From IMG/VR virus record IMGVR_UViG_3300047388_000258, positions 1-47,869 of that record: DNA of 47,869 nucleotides; one strand, written 5' to 3'. This document shows positions 37,340 to 44,699 of this stretch, one piece after another; position 1 is the first letter of the stretch; every line of letters begins with the position of its first letter. A model generated the notes under the pieces. It made no database searches. It worked only from the letters and a program-made list of their open reading frames with translations, and had not been told where the DNA came from. The stretch comes from a virus. A program made the translations under genes and the position numbers.

Positions 37340-37936
37340 ATGACCAAAATGTCTGAGTTGATGGACACATTTGACGGGTCTAACTTGGACCCGTCAAAGT
37401 GGAACTCGCTAAACGGGCTGTCCACCCAGTTGATGCCCGAGGGTCTTGGCTTCCCCGAGACAAACGCTTTGTCGGGCATATCGAGCATCGACGACTACGA
37501 CCTAACGGAGTCTTGCCTGTGCGCAAGGGTGGTGGTCCCGAGTTCGGGCAATGGGTTCTTCTCTATCTCCGTAATGGAGGAGATAAATGTCCTCGGGTTC
37601 TCGGCCTCCCTCGGGGCTCTCACACTCATCCAAGTAGTGGGTGGTGACCCCACATCCACTACCATCACATACGACCCGGTAGCACACCGTTGGTGGCGTA
37701 TCTGCAATGTGGGCGCGTACATCACCTGGGAGACATCGAACAACGGGTCGGTGTGGCAAACCCAACGCCGTGAGCCTGTGCAGTTCAACCTCACGACACT
37801 GACCGTGGTAGCACGTGGAGGGGCCGGTTCGTCCCTCGACGGGTATGGTGGGGGCGTCTTCGGTGTTGGTCCTTACGGACTAGACTTCGGATACGGTTCT
37901 AAAACGTACGGCACCCTTACATACGGAGGATTCTGA
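37340..37936 (+). CDS. Lectin-like minor tail protein with Gly/Tyr tail (198 aa)
   Basis: ATG 37340 is used; ATG 37349 is an alternative. MDTFDGSNLDPSKWNS matches the beginning of concanavalin-like lectin/glucanase domains (DxFDGxxLDxxKW), and later SSGNGFFSISVM and HRWWRICNVGAYITWETSNN fit the same sandwich. The C-terminus is Gly/Tyr/Phe-rich (FGVGPYGLDFGYG). Carbohydrate binding at the tail tip is likely. A perfect 11-bp hairpin lies in its coding sequence at 37370-37398. Confidence 0.65.
   Translation: MTKMSELMDTFDGSNLDPSKWNSLNGLSTQLMPEGLGFPETNALSGISSIDDYDLTESCLCARVVVPSSGNGFFSISVMEEINVLGFSASLGALTLIQVVGGDPTSTTITYDPVAHRWWRICNVGAYITWETSNNGSVWQTQRREPVQFNLTTLTVVARGGAGSSLDGYGGGVFGVGPYGLDFGYGSKTYGTLTYGGF
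37370..37398. other. Perfect 11-bp stem-loop inside a coding region
   Basis: TTTGACGGGTC (37370-37380) and GACCCGTCAAA (37388-37398) flank loop TAACTTG, 30 bases after the start codon of the lectin-like gene. Such a stem would slow early elongation or serve as a processing or terminator-like structure. Confidence 0.6.
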
Positions 37937-38454
37937 TGGCGTACTCACTCGACCCGGTTTTGGGCAGTGTCGGATGGGGGGTGGCGCTCAACAACGCACT
38001 GGACGACCTGGACTCCCGCATCGATACCTCCACCAACGACTTCGCCAGCTACCAAGCCACGGTGACGCCCACGGCGGTGAGCGCGGCGGTGACCGGATGG
38101 GCGCTGTACTCCGGGTACTCGGCCAGCACGCACATCACATACACATCGGGTGCCTCGTTCACCATAGTCGACGAAGGCATATATACAGTGAGCCTGCTGG
38201 GAACCCCGGCGACCGCCGTACCAGCAGGTGGCGAATTTCAACTGTGGACCACCACAGGGTTCGCCGGTGACCAACCCATCGTCACACCCCAAGCGCTGAT
38301 CGGCTTGATGCCCGCCCATCTCGGCACCTACGCTTACCCTACCTGTTCGCAGTCCCTTTACCTGCCGGCCGGAACCACGGTAGAAGTCGGAACCGTGGGC
38401 TCCGCCACGTCACCCTCTACGGTTATCAACCTGGAATTCGTCAAGGTTAAGTAA
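37936..38454 (+). CDS. Beta-sandwich minor tail or appendage protein (172 aa)
   Basis: ATG 37936 overlaps the preceding stop. N-terminal VLGSVGWGVALNNALDDLDS is a trimerisation-type segment, followed by strands (GWALYSGYSASTHITYTSG, SFTIVDEGIYTVSLLGTPA, SLYLPAGTTVEVGTV, VINLEFVKVK) of a C1q/TNF-like jelly roll. This layout is typical of short trimeric fibres exposed on virions. Receptor binding is inferred. Confidence 0.65.
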   Translation: MAYSLDPVLGSVGWGVALNNALDDLDSRIDTSTNDFASYQATVTPTAVSAAVTGWALYSGYSASTHITYTSGASFTIVDEGIYTVSLLGTPATAVPAGGEFQLWTTTGFAGDQPIVTPQALIGLMPAHLGTYAYPTCSQSLYLPAGTTVEVGTVGSATSPSTVINLEFVKVK

Positions 38455-38461
38455 CCGCACC

Positions 38462-39670
38462 ATGACCGCATTCCTCAGCCAGATCAACCAACCGGAATCG
38501 CAGCCCGCGATCCCGGTGTGGTCATGGGCGGTAGGCGGGTTCGCGGGCGGTAAGCCGAACTGGGAGCTGGCCACGATTTCGGCACGGTCACTGAAGATAG
38601 TGCTCAACGACGTGTCCACCGCCACATACACCATCAACGGTGACTCGGCCGATGCCCAGAACCTCGCCCCGCTTGCCAACGGTCAGCCGCTGGACCTGGC
38701 CACGGACACCTGGGTGTCCCGAAACGGCGTGCCACTGTTCCGCGGCCGAATCACCAACGCCACAGACGACCTAGAGGCCACTAAATACGACGTGAATGTA
38801 ACGGCCACCAGCTACGAGGGTGTGTTGGATCGTCGGTTGCTCCTGCTCGAAGGTGCACCCGCTGCGCATCAAGACGCGGTCGGCAACATGGTGTTCGCCG
38901 GTGCGGACCAGGCTGACATAGTGTTGGCCCTCTTGAACTACGCCATCGACGCATCCAACGGCGATATGGGCATCCGGACAGTGCCTAGCTGGTCCGCCAC
39001 CGGCGTGTTGCGGAACATCACGTTCCCCGTGGGGTCTTCGGTGTGGGCGGCCATAAAATCCATGATCGCGATGAGCAACGGGTTCGATTGGTTCCTGAAC
39101 ACCCTCTTGCAGGCGTCCATCACGCCAGGACACTCAGGCGTGTACCGCGGGGCGGTGTTGAGCTACGGCGGCAACGTCACCGCAGCCTCGGGTGTGACGG
39201 ACTCCGGAGCGTACTTCAACGGCATCTACATGAGTGGCGGGACGATCACCAACTCCTCATTCGTACCGCAGCCCATTTCGGAGAGTGTGTCGGACATCGC
39301 TGTGCGGCCCGAGGGCCGCTGGGAAACGGCCATAGGTGACCCCGTACTGGTCGACAGCGCATCCGTGCAGAGCGCTGCGGACTACTTCCTGCAGCGATAC
39401 GGGGACCGGGTACAGACCGCCTGGTCCATCACCATGGCGCCGGGTGCGTGGGGTGGGCCGGGTCACATCTGGGTGAACGACATCGTGCGATGGACCCTAC
39501 GCCGAGGTCGGCTGAACATCGATGTGAGCCTACGCGTGTACGAACTGGACATCTCGGTCGACCAATCGGGTATCGAGACGGTAACGTGTACGATAGGGGC
39601 AGTTGACAACAACGACCGCTCCGTCATCAAGGCGTTGTCTCGCAAGCTCAACGCACTCGCCAAGCAGTAG
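38462..39670 (+). CDS. Tail hub-like minor tail protein (402 aa)
   Basis: ATG 38462. The product has ISARSLKIVLNDVSTATYTI, YDVNVTATSYEGVLDRRLLL, DIVLALLNYAIDASNGDMGI and RWTLRRGRLNIDVSLRVYEL, matching the actinophage ReqiPepy6 gp37-like/Gp27-like hub proteins. These form the central baseplate hub through which DNA and tape measure leave. The order fibre genes before hub is unusual but found in some actinophages. Confidence 0.7.
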   Translation: MTAFLSQINQPESQPAIPVWSWAVGGFAGGKPNWELATISARSLKIVLNDVSTATYTINGDSADAQNLAPLANGQPLDLATDTWVSRNGVPLFRGRITNATDDLEATKYDVNVTATSYEGVLDRRLLLLEGAPAAHQDAVGNMVFAGADQADIVLALLNYAIDASNGDMGIRTVPSWSATGVLRNITFPVGSSVWAAIKSMIAMSNGFDWFLNTLLQASITPGHSGVYRGAVLSYGGNVTAASGVTDSGAYFNGIYMSGGTITNSSFVPQPISESVSDIAVRPEGRWETAIGDPVLVDSASVQSAADYFLQRYGDRVQTAWSITMAPGAWGGPGHIWVNDIVRWTLRRGRLNIDVSLRVYELDISVDQSGIETVTCTIGAVDNNDRSVIKALSRKLNALAKQ

Positions 39671-39685
39671 CGGAGGAATCGACCG

Positions 39686-39934
39686 GTGGAGGCACTGTTG
39701 GTAACATTCCTGGGGATAAGCACTTCGGGCTTCCTCGGGCTGCTCTCCGCCGTCGTGCTGGGCCAACTCGTACCGGGCAGTTGGAAAGCTGCCTTCGAAC
39801 GGGAGCGGGAAAACACCCTCGCCCAGCAGCGCATCATCGACCGGTACGACGCTTCAAAGGAGATAGACAAGAAGGTTGCCAGCGCGGTGGCCGAACTTGT
39901 CCACTCCGGGTTGTGGAAGGAGGGGCGCAAGTGA
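39686..39934 (+). CDS. Small membrane protein (82 aa)
   Basis: GTG 39686 has a GGAGGA site. One membrane helix is at about residues 4-28 (LLVTFLGISTSGFLGLLSAVVL), followed by a charged helical tail (RERENTLAQQRIIDRYDA). Topology resembles small phage membrane accessory proteins downstream of tail genes. No family is recognised. Confidence 0.6.
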   Translation: MEALLVTFLGISTSGFLGLLSAVVLGQLVPGSWKAAFERERENTLAQQRIIDRYDASKEIDKKVASAVAELVHSGLWKEGRK

Positions 39935-40131
39935 TGTTCCCGCGGTGGGGGTCTGCGGTCCGAGCCAACGCGGCCAAAAAGGCGGCGGGGGATCGCCTGA
40001 CACGAACCCTCAAGCTGGAAATAACCCTCGAAGAGCAACTTCGGAAGATTGAAAAACTCCGCAAAGAAAACCACATATACGACAGTGTTCTGCTGACATT
40101 CCGGGGGTACCGAGAAAGCGAACCGCGATGA
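39934..40131 (+). CDS. Small basic coiled-coil-like protein (65 aa)
   Basis: ATG 39934 overlaps the preceding stop. The product is basic at the start (MFPRWGSAVRANAAKKAAG) and helical in the middle (LKLEITLEEQLRKIEKLRKE). No family is recognised. It sits between membrane proteins. Confidence 0.55.
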   Translation: MFPRWGSAVRANAAKKAAGDRLTRTLKLEITLEEQLRKIEKLRKENHIYDSVLLTFRGYRESEPR

Positions 40132-40517
40132 CACCTACTGTACTGCTAGACGCAGCCATCGTCTTCTCCGCGGCAGCGTCCCTCAGCTTCGTAGTGATCT
40201 ATGGTTGGTCGTCCAAGTGGTGGCACAACCTCATCGGACGCGGGTTGATGGTCAAGTCCATCATGCAGACCTGGATCTTCGTGGGTCTCGCCATCGGCCA
40301 CTTCTTCATCAGTCCGGACGTCGGCACGTCCGGATACCCCGTGGCGCCCTCTATAGCCCTGTTTGCCCTGTTTGGCATCGCGGATGCCCAGAGGTCCGTG
40401 TCCTTTCTGGTCGAATACTCCCGACAGCGGAAGATAGCGGCTACACGAGCAGCACTGGAGCACAACGCTGAGTCAGATGTATCGTTACGCACGGGGGGTC
40501 GCACTCGGATTTTTTGA
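40128..40517 (+). CDS. Three-helix membrane protein, copy 1 (129 aa)
   Basis: ATG 40128 overlaps the preceding stop. Hydrophobic segments are about residues 5-26 (VLLDAAIVFSAAASLSFVVI), 42-62 (VKSIMQTWIFVGLAIGHFFI) and 72-90 (APSIALFALFGIADA). The next gene repeats the pattern. Such pairs occur in actinophages near tail or lysis genes with unknown function; a holin-like role is possible. Confidence 0.6.
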   Translation: MTPTVLLDAAIVFSAAASLSFVVIYGWSSKWWHNLIGRGLMVKSIMQTWIFVGLAIGHFFISPDVGTSGYPVAPSIALFALFGIADAQRSVSFLVEYSRQRKIAATRAALEHNAESDVSLRTGGRTRIF

Positions 40518-40546
40518 CCCAAGCAACCAGTCGGGCGGACAGGGCC

Positions 40547-40876
40547 ATGAACCTCGCTATTGATCTCGCCATACTCTTCGCCGCCTCCTCTGCCGTGGGC
40601 TTCATCGCTGTGTACTGGGCTACGGCTCGGTGGTGGCGGAACCGCATAGGTAAGAGCCTGATGATCCAGTCTTTGGTGTTGGCCGCCACGTTCATATTCA
40701 CGGCGTTCCGTCGGCTCACCACGGCTCACGTTGCTATATCCGCAGCTACGAGTTGGGTCACGTTCGGGTTCTTCGTAGCCATCGGGGCCGCGGAGCTTCA
40801 GAGCGCGGTGGCGTTTGCGATCGAGTACGCCCAACGAGCAGGTAGCGTCAAACCGGATCGGGTGGTCTCTGACTAG
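40547..40876 (+). CDS. Three-helix membrane protein, copy 2 (109 aa)
   Basis: ATG 40547 is chosen because it aligns with the start of copy 1 and follows GGACAGG; TTG 40514 is an alternative. AILFAASSAVGFIAVYWATARWWRN here aligns with AIVFSAAASLSFVVIYGWSSKWWHN in copy 1, and KSLMIQSLVLAATFIF with VKSIMQTWIFVG. It is a diverged tandem duplicate. Confidence 0.6.
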   Translation: MNLAIDLAILFAASSAVGFIAVYWATARWWRNRIGKSLMIQSLVLAATFIFTAFRRLTTAHVAISAATSWVTFGFFVAIGAAELQSAVAFAIEYAQRAGSVKPDRVVSD

Positions 40877-40897
40877 GTCTACCCACACAACTAGCCC

Positions 40898-40910
40898 GGT
40901 ACGTGGTACC
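40898..40910. promoter_or_regulatory. 13-bp palindrome GGTAC-GTG-GTACC upstream of the HTH gene
   Basis: The palindrome lies 46 bases before ATG 40956. TACCTT (40907-40912) overlapping its right arm could be a -10 box. It may be an operator for the small HTH protein that follows. Confidence 0.4.
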
Positions 40911-40955
40911 TTCCACATAGGACACCGAGAACGGCTACGCCGGAGGACAACCCCC

Positions 40956-41201
40956 ATGTCTCTCGCTGATGCTCTTTCCGAATCTCGAAGACGAACACGG
41001 GCCCGTTACTGTGGAGTAGGAAAACTCCTGCAAACGATGCCGGTTCTGGATAAGGACGCCCTGCTCGACGCGCTGGCCGATCCGCTGTACTCGTCTTCCG
41101 ACATCGCCCGGGCCCTACAGGACGAGGGGTTCGACATCTCGAACTACACCCTAAGGTACCACCGTCGCGGTGACTGTTCCTGCGCCCGGAACGACGCCTG
41201 A
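40956..41201 (+). CDS. Helix-turn-helix-like small protein (81 aa)
   Basis: ATG 40956 has CGGAGG upstream. The segment SSDIARALQDEGFDISNYTL is a plausible helix-turn-helix and is followed by HRRGDCSCARND. This family precedes metallophosphoesterase genes in several actinophages. DNA binding is inferred. The stop overlaps the next ATG (TGATG). Confidence 0.65.
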   Translation: MSLADALSESRRRTRARYCGVGKLLQTMPVLDKDALLDALADPLYSSSDIARALQDEGFDISNYTLRYHRRGDCSCARNDA

Positions 41202-42382
41202 TGGCCCTCTCCGATCGGCTGGCCGGGTCCAGGGCACCCGATGCCCGACGGGATCGCATCGCGCCACCCAAGGGCTTTGAGCCGGGTGTACGGTACGAGC
41301 CCGACGGCTCGGTCGAGGTGACGGTGCAGCTCACCGAAGTTCCCGAGAACGAGGTGGCGTGGCGCGAAGCTATTACCCGCGTCACCGGGCTGGACGTACC
41401 GCTGGAACGCGAAGTAAAGCTGACCCAGGTCCGGTACTGGGGGCGAGAGGGCGAATTCAGCTACTGCCGGTTCTCGATCTCCGACCGGGCGGTGTGTAGT
41501 GGGCTCGACGTGGACGGCCTGGTGAAGGCGGCCCGCGCCGTCAAACGCACCACACCCCCGAAAACCGCAGGGACCGACAAGGCCCTCGTCGTGGCCTGGG
41601 CAGATCTTCAGGTCGGTAAAGTTGGGTCGCTGGGGGACAGCGAGACACTGGTCAGTCGAGTCATGGATAAGATAGACTCTCTGGAAAAGCACGCCCGCAC
41701 AGTCAAAGCGGACACCGCCTACCTAGTGGACGTCGGCGACTGTATCGAGAACTTCGAAAACACGTCCAGCCAGATGTTCACCAACGACCTCAGCCTTCCC
41801 GAACAGATCCGGTTGGCCCGCAGGTTGTTCACTGAGTGCGCTATGCGTCTTGCCAAGACCCACTCGAAGGTGGTGGTGGCCGGGGTGCCGTCCAACCACG
41901 GTGCTTGGCGTCGCGGAAAAGGCTCGCTGGGAAAACCACTAGACGACTTCGGCATCGAAACCCTGGTGGCTGTGGCCGACGCGTTCGCTCTCAACCCTGC
42001 CGCATTCGGTCACGTGTCGTTTGTCCTGCCCGGCGAGTGGGAGGAGACCCTCGCGCTGGACGTCAACGGAACGATCCTGTCCATCGCCCACGGACACCAA
42101 GTCAACCGGCCAGAAGGTTTGGCGTTGTGGTGGGCGAAACAGGTGCACGGAGGTCAGCCAGCGGCGGATGCCGACATCCTGTTGACCGGGCACTTCCACC
42201 ACCTGCGCATCCAAGAGACCGGGAAGTCCGCGCACACCGGCCGATCCAAATGGCTGATTCAGGCCCCGACTTTGGACAACGGTTCGGACTGGTACCGGCA
42301 CCGCAGTGGGGAAACCAGTGAGCCCGCCCTGCTGACGTTCGTCATAGACGCCGACGGCTGGAGCGGGCTCAAGCGGTTGTGA
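41201..42382 (+). CDS. Calcineurin-like metallophosphoesterase (393 aa)
   Basis: ATG 41201. The metal-binding signature residues are in order: WADLQVGK (about residue 130), DVGDCIENF, GVPSNHGAW, SIAHGHQ and LTGHFHHLR, the standard D-x-H, GD, GNH, H and GHxH motif chain with DLQ in place of DxH. The N-terminal 120 residues (EVTVQLTEVPENEVAWREAI) are extra. Phage members of this family are thought to process nucleic acid or nucleotide phosphates; the substrate is unknown. It ends the rightward block, with its stop meeting the leftward stop of the next gene. Confidence 0.8.
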   Translation: MALSDRLAGSRAPDARRDRIAPPKGFEPGVRYEPDGSVEVTVQLTEVPENEVAWREAITRVTGLDVPLEREVKLTQVRYWGREGEFSYCRFSISDRAVCSGLDVDGLVKAARAVKRTTPPKTAGTDKALVVAWADLQVGKVGSLGDSETLVSRVMDKIDSLEKHARTVKADTAYLVDVGDCIENFENTSSQMFTNDLSLPEQIRLARRLFTECAMRLAKTHSKVVVAGVPSNHGAWRRGKGSLGKPLDDFGIETLVAVADAFALNPAAFGHVSFVLPGEWEETLALDVNGTILSIAHGHQVNRPEGLALWWAKQVHGGQPAADADILLTGHFHHLRIQETGKSAHTGRSKWLIQAPTLDNGSDWYRHRSGETSEPALLTFVIDADGWSGLKRL

Positions 42383-43084
42383 TTAGAGTGCGGGTTCCGG
42401 AAGGCCGCCAAGCTGTGTAACGGCCGCGTAGCCCGCATTTGTGATCACAAACCCGGCCGACGTCCGTTCGGCCAATCCGTACCGGACTAGCGCGTCCGCA
42501 GTTCGCTGATTCGGCTTTTCCTCGATAAGACCGCCCGGCTCGCTGGCCACCGCCAGAAGCAGCCGCTGCTGTGTGGGTGTGAGGTACTTGTTCGCGGGGG
42601 CACCCTCCAAGAACAGCCGGAGGGCCACACGGGACAACACAGGCACCGGCTCACCCCTGCGCGATTTCCGAGACGGGGCTTGGTTGCCATCTTCAGGAGA
42701 CAGCCTCGACGCTGGCTTCGGAGGCCGAAAGTCGTTGAACCCCGCGGCCCGTAGCGTGTCGGCCCGCTGAAGCCCTGCGACTGTCAGCGACCACCGTTTG
42801 TCCTCGCCAGTACCGGTGGTCTTGACGAGTTTTCGAGCCAGCAGTTGTTTCAGGATGTCGGCCGGCCGGTCGCTCTGGCTGAAGTCTCGCACCTCTTGTG
42901 TGGTGTACCCGCCACCCCGGTGCATCTTGGCCAGGGCACGGCGCGCGGATAGCGACGGCATGTCCGAAGGGTCGTAGTCGAGGAGTTCTTCGCGGTGCTT
43001 CCGGAGTCGGCGGGCGGCATCGCGACGACGCTCGGCGGCCAACTGATCTGCCTTCCGGCTTTCGGTGACGGGTGCGCTGCTCAT
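42383..43084 (-). CDS. Two-domain winged-helix-like DNA-binding protein (233 aa)
   Basis: ATG 43084 with an AAAGGA site, convergent with the phosphoesterase. The N-terminus is a charged helix (ADQLAAERRRDAARRLRKHR). Two winged-helix-like units follow: about residues 50-115 (GGYTTQEVRDFSQSDRPADI, LARKLVKTTGTGEDKRWSLT) and about 160-225 (YLTPTQQRLLLAVASEPGGL, ALVRYGLAERTSAGFVITN). The duplicated layout suggests a transcription factor or a replication-associated DNA binder. Confidence 0.65.
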   Translation of the reverse strand: MSSAPVTESRKADQLAAERRRDAARRLRKHREELLDYDPSDMPSLSARRALAKMHRGGGYTTQEVRDFSQSDRPADILKQLLARKLVKTTGTGEDKRWSLTVAGLQRADTLRAAGFNDFRPPKPASRLSPEDGNQAPSRKSRRGEPVPVLSRVALRLFLEGAPANKYLTPTQQRLLLAVASEPGGLIEEKPNQRTADALVRYGLAERTSAGFVITNAGYAAVTQLGGLPEPAL

Positions 43085-43161
43085 AACGTGTTTCCTTTGT
43101 CTGGTTGGTTTAGAGCGGGCGACGCAGCAATGGCTTGGTAGGAAAGGAATACTACCGTCAT
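43081..43161 (-). CDS. Possible 26-residue leader peptide
   Basis: From ATG 43161 the frame reads MTVVFLSYQAIAASPALNQP and ends in ATGA overlap with the winged-helix gene. A GAAAG ribosome-binding site is weak. A candidate -10 TAGTAT lies within it. It may be a coupling leader or a chance frame. Confidence 0.3.
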   Translation of the reverse strand: MTVVFLSYQAIAASPALNQPDKGNTL

Positions 43162-43235
43162 GACCACGCTTTCGATCCCCGGGCCGGGTGAATGAGGTCC
43201 GACGGGGTGGCGTTGACGTCGCGCCGCAAGTCTTG

Positions 43236-43568
43236 TCAGTACTCTATTCGGAAAGAATACCCTCGGGCCACCAGCATGTCACCGACTTGCTTGACCGCCT
43301 CGTTCAGCGGTCTGGGAGACGGGTGTTGGTCCAGAACGTGCCCGATCTCGAAGTCGAACAGTTCATCAAACTCCGCGATGTCCAAGGCTTGTCGAGCGTA
43401 GTCGACCTGGACCAGCGAGTGGTGCAGCCTGAGAAGCGCCTGGTCCTCATACTCGCCAGAACGACTCACCGCGTCCAGCTCGGCTGCACGCTGCTGGGCT
43501 TTGTCTAGTGTGGCCATTGCGTCCTGGAAGTTCCGGACGAGCAGTCGTTTAGCCTTCGCCCCCTTCAT
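43236..43568 (-). CDS. Helical hypothetical protein (110 aa)
   Basis: ATG 43568 has GAGGG upstream and overlaps the preceding stop (ATGA). The product begins MKGAKAKRLLVRNFQDAMAT and is helical and acidic in the middle (LRLHHSLVQVDYARQALDIA), ending ARGYSFRIEY. No family is recognised. It is the second gene of a leftward unit from the divergent promoter. Confidence 0.6.
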   Translation of the reverse strand: MKGAKAKRLLVRNFQDAMATLDKAQQRAAELDAVSRSGEYEDQALLRLHHSLVQVDYARQALDIAEFDELFDFEIGHVLDQHPSPRPLNEAVKQVGDMLVARGYSFRIEY

Positions 43569-43759
43569 CGGACAGCCCTCACCGTGAGCTGGTCATTGAG
43601 TCGGCCGATCTCGGTGACCGCGAAGGACATGCCTACGAGGACTAGCGCAGTGGCCGGTCCGCGTTCGCACCGTGCGAGTCGGAGCAGTGAGGAAAGCAGC
43701 CGCTCTTCGAGCTGGTCGATTCGGGTTTCGAGGGATTCCCTTGCTGGTTGGTTGGTCAT
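43565..43759 (-). CDS. Small coiled-coil/membrane-anchored-like protein, leaderless (64 aa)
   Basis: ATG 43759 has no ribosome-binding site; -10 TACGTT ends six bases upstream. The N-terminal half is a helix (RESLETRIDQLEERLLSSLL) and the second half has a mildly hydrophobic stretch (PATALVLVGMSFAVTEIGRL). No family is recognised. It is the first leftward gene at the symmetric divergent promoter. Confidence 0.55.
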   Translation of the reverse strand: MTNQPARESLETRIDQLEERLLSSLLRLARCERGPATALVLVGMSFAVTEIGRLNDQLTVRAVR

Positions 43760-43765
43760 GGTGCG

Positions 43766-43815
43766 AACGTACACCACGCATGCCGGTTGCGCAAGTAGCG
43801 ATTGAAGTGTAGGTT
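43766..43815. promoter_or_regulatory. Symmetric divergent promoter sharing a palindromic -35 TTGCGCAA
   Basis: TTGCGCAA (43787-43794) provides TTGCGC as the -35 box on both strands. Rightward: 17-bp spacer then TAGGTT (43810-43815), six bases before ATG 43822. Leftward: 17-bp spacer then TACGTT (43771-43766), six bases before ATG 43759. Both transcripts are predicted to be leaderless. Overlapping -35 boxes mean that the two promoters compete for polymerase. Confidence 0.8.
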
Positions 43816-43821
43816 GTGGTT

Positions 43822-44046
43822 ATGGAAGAACTCAGTGTGAGCATCACCCCGGAGGCAGGGATGTCCGTGACGTGGCGGGCGACCTACCGTCTCTCGTGGG
43901 GGACAGACCACGACTACTTCACGTCCAACACCCTGCGGGGGGCGTGCAAGCAGGTGACCGAAGCACTCCGCAAAGAGTGCTGGACGTCCGTCGGCCGTTG
44001 GGCGGGGCGTGGCACCAACTCCACCCGTACGTTCGTCAAGCGCTGA
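43822..44046 (+). CDS. Small hypothetical protein, leaderless (74 aa)
   Basis: ATG 43822 follows TAGGTT by six bases, with no ribosome-binding site; GTG 43816 is less likely. The product begins MEELSVSITPEAGMSVTWRA, with strands, then a helix RGACKQVTEALRKECW and a basic tail. It may be a small alpha/beta regulator. No family is recognised. It leads the rightward unit that ends at 44994. Confidence 0.6.
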   Translation: MEELSVSITPEAGMSVTWRATYRLSWGTDHDYFTSNTLRGACKQVTEALRKECWTSVGRWAGRGTNSTRTFVKR

Positions 44047-44058
44047 CGGGAGACGGTA

Positions 44059-44532
44059 ATGGCACCGAAGGCAGGAAGCTACGGGGTGTCGTCTGGCGAG
44101 GATCGGATGTCGCGTGTGATGACGATGTTCACCCGCTCACCGTGGACCCACACGTTCATCGTAGGGCCCGACGACACCGCAATTGAGGCTTGGCCCGGCG
44201 GAGTGCGGTCTGTTCCCCTGGCTACGTACCGGGACGGCAGGCGGGTGGCATACAGCGACGACCGGGTCGGAGACGTCCAGCGTGGACGCATCGTGGCCGC
44301 GGCCGTCGCCTTGATCGGGGTCGGCTACGACTTCCTGTCGCTCGGCCTGCACACTCTTCGGGTGCTTGGAGCTCCGGTACCGGTATTCGGACTGCCAGGA
44401 ACGATCCTCTGTCCCCAGCTCGTGATACTCGCCGGCCGAGCAGGAGGCCAGGACTGGACCAGTGGCTTGCCCGACGCCCTGGTGACACCCATGACCCTAG
44501 GGCGGAGGCTGGCATGGCCTCGTACAGCGTGA
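44059..44532 (+). CDS. YiiX-like papain-fold hydrolase, second copy (157 aa)
   Basis: ATG 44059 has GGGAGA upstream. A permuted papain-like layout is seen: His in SPWTHTFIVGPDDTAIEAWP, a central VAYSDDRVGDVQRGRIV, and Cys in GTILCPQLVILAGR. It is similar in plan to the 3580-4086 product. In both loci the hydrolase follows a small leaderless gene at a divergent promoter. Substrate unknown (amide bonds in peptidoglycan, lipid or protein). Confidence 0.6.
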   Translation: MAPKAGSYGVSSGEDRMSRVMTMFTRSPWTHTFIVGPDDTAIEAWPGGVRSVPLATYRDGRRVAYSDDRVGDVQRGRIVAAAVALIGVGYDFLSLGLHTLRVLGAPVPVFGLPGTILCPQLVILAGRAGGQDWTSGLPDALVTPMTLGRRLAWPRTA

Positions 44533-44699
44533 ACGACATGTGCTGGTGCGGACACATTCAACTGGATCACAACGCGTCGGGGTGCTTCGGGTTCCTGGAC
44601 AGCAGAGACCACACCGGATGCGTTCAATACAGCTTGTGCATGTGCGAACACTTCGACCTAGAACGCACCGATGACAGCTTGATCGAGGGAGAGTCATGA
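44514..44699 (+). CDS. Small zinc-binding-like protein with CxCGHxxxDH motif, copy 1 (61 aa)
   Basis: ATG 44514 has GCGGAGG upstream and overlaps the preceding gene by 19 bases. Motif order is MCWCGHIQLDHNASGCFGF followed by LCMCEHFDL, a Cys/His pattern that could bind one or two zinc ions. Similar proteins recur in actinophages with unknown function. The next gene encodes a second copy. Confidence 0.65.
   Translation: MASYSVNDMCWCGHIQLDHNASGCFGFLDSRDHTGCVQYSLCMCEHFDLERTDDSLIEGES

Noticed and set aside
42438-42451. Perfect palindrome TTTGTGATCACAAA
   Set aside because: It lies inside the coding region of the winged-helix gene (FVITNAG), far from any start; taken as incidental, although it resembles a CRP half-site.
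43162-43235. Short minus-strand frame from TTG 43227 coupled to the 26-residue leader
   Set aside because: It has a TTG start, only 22 to 23 codons and no ribosome-binding site; not enough support.
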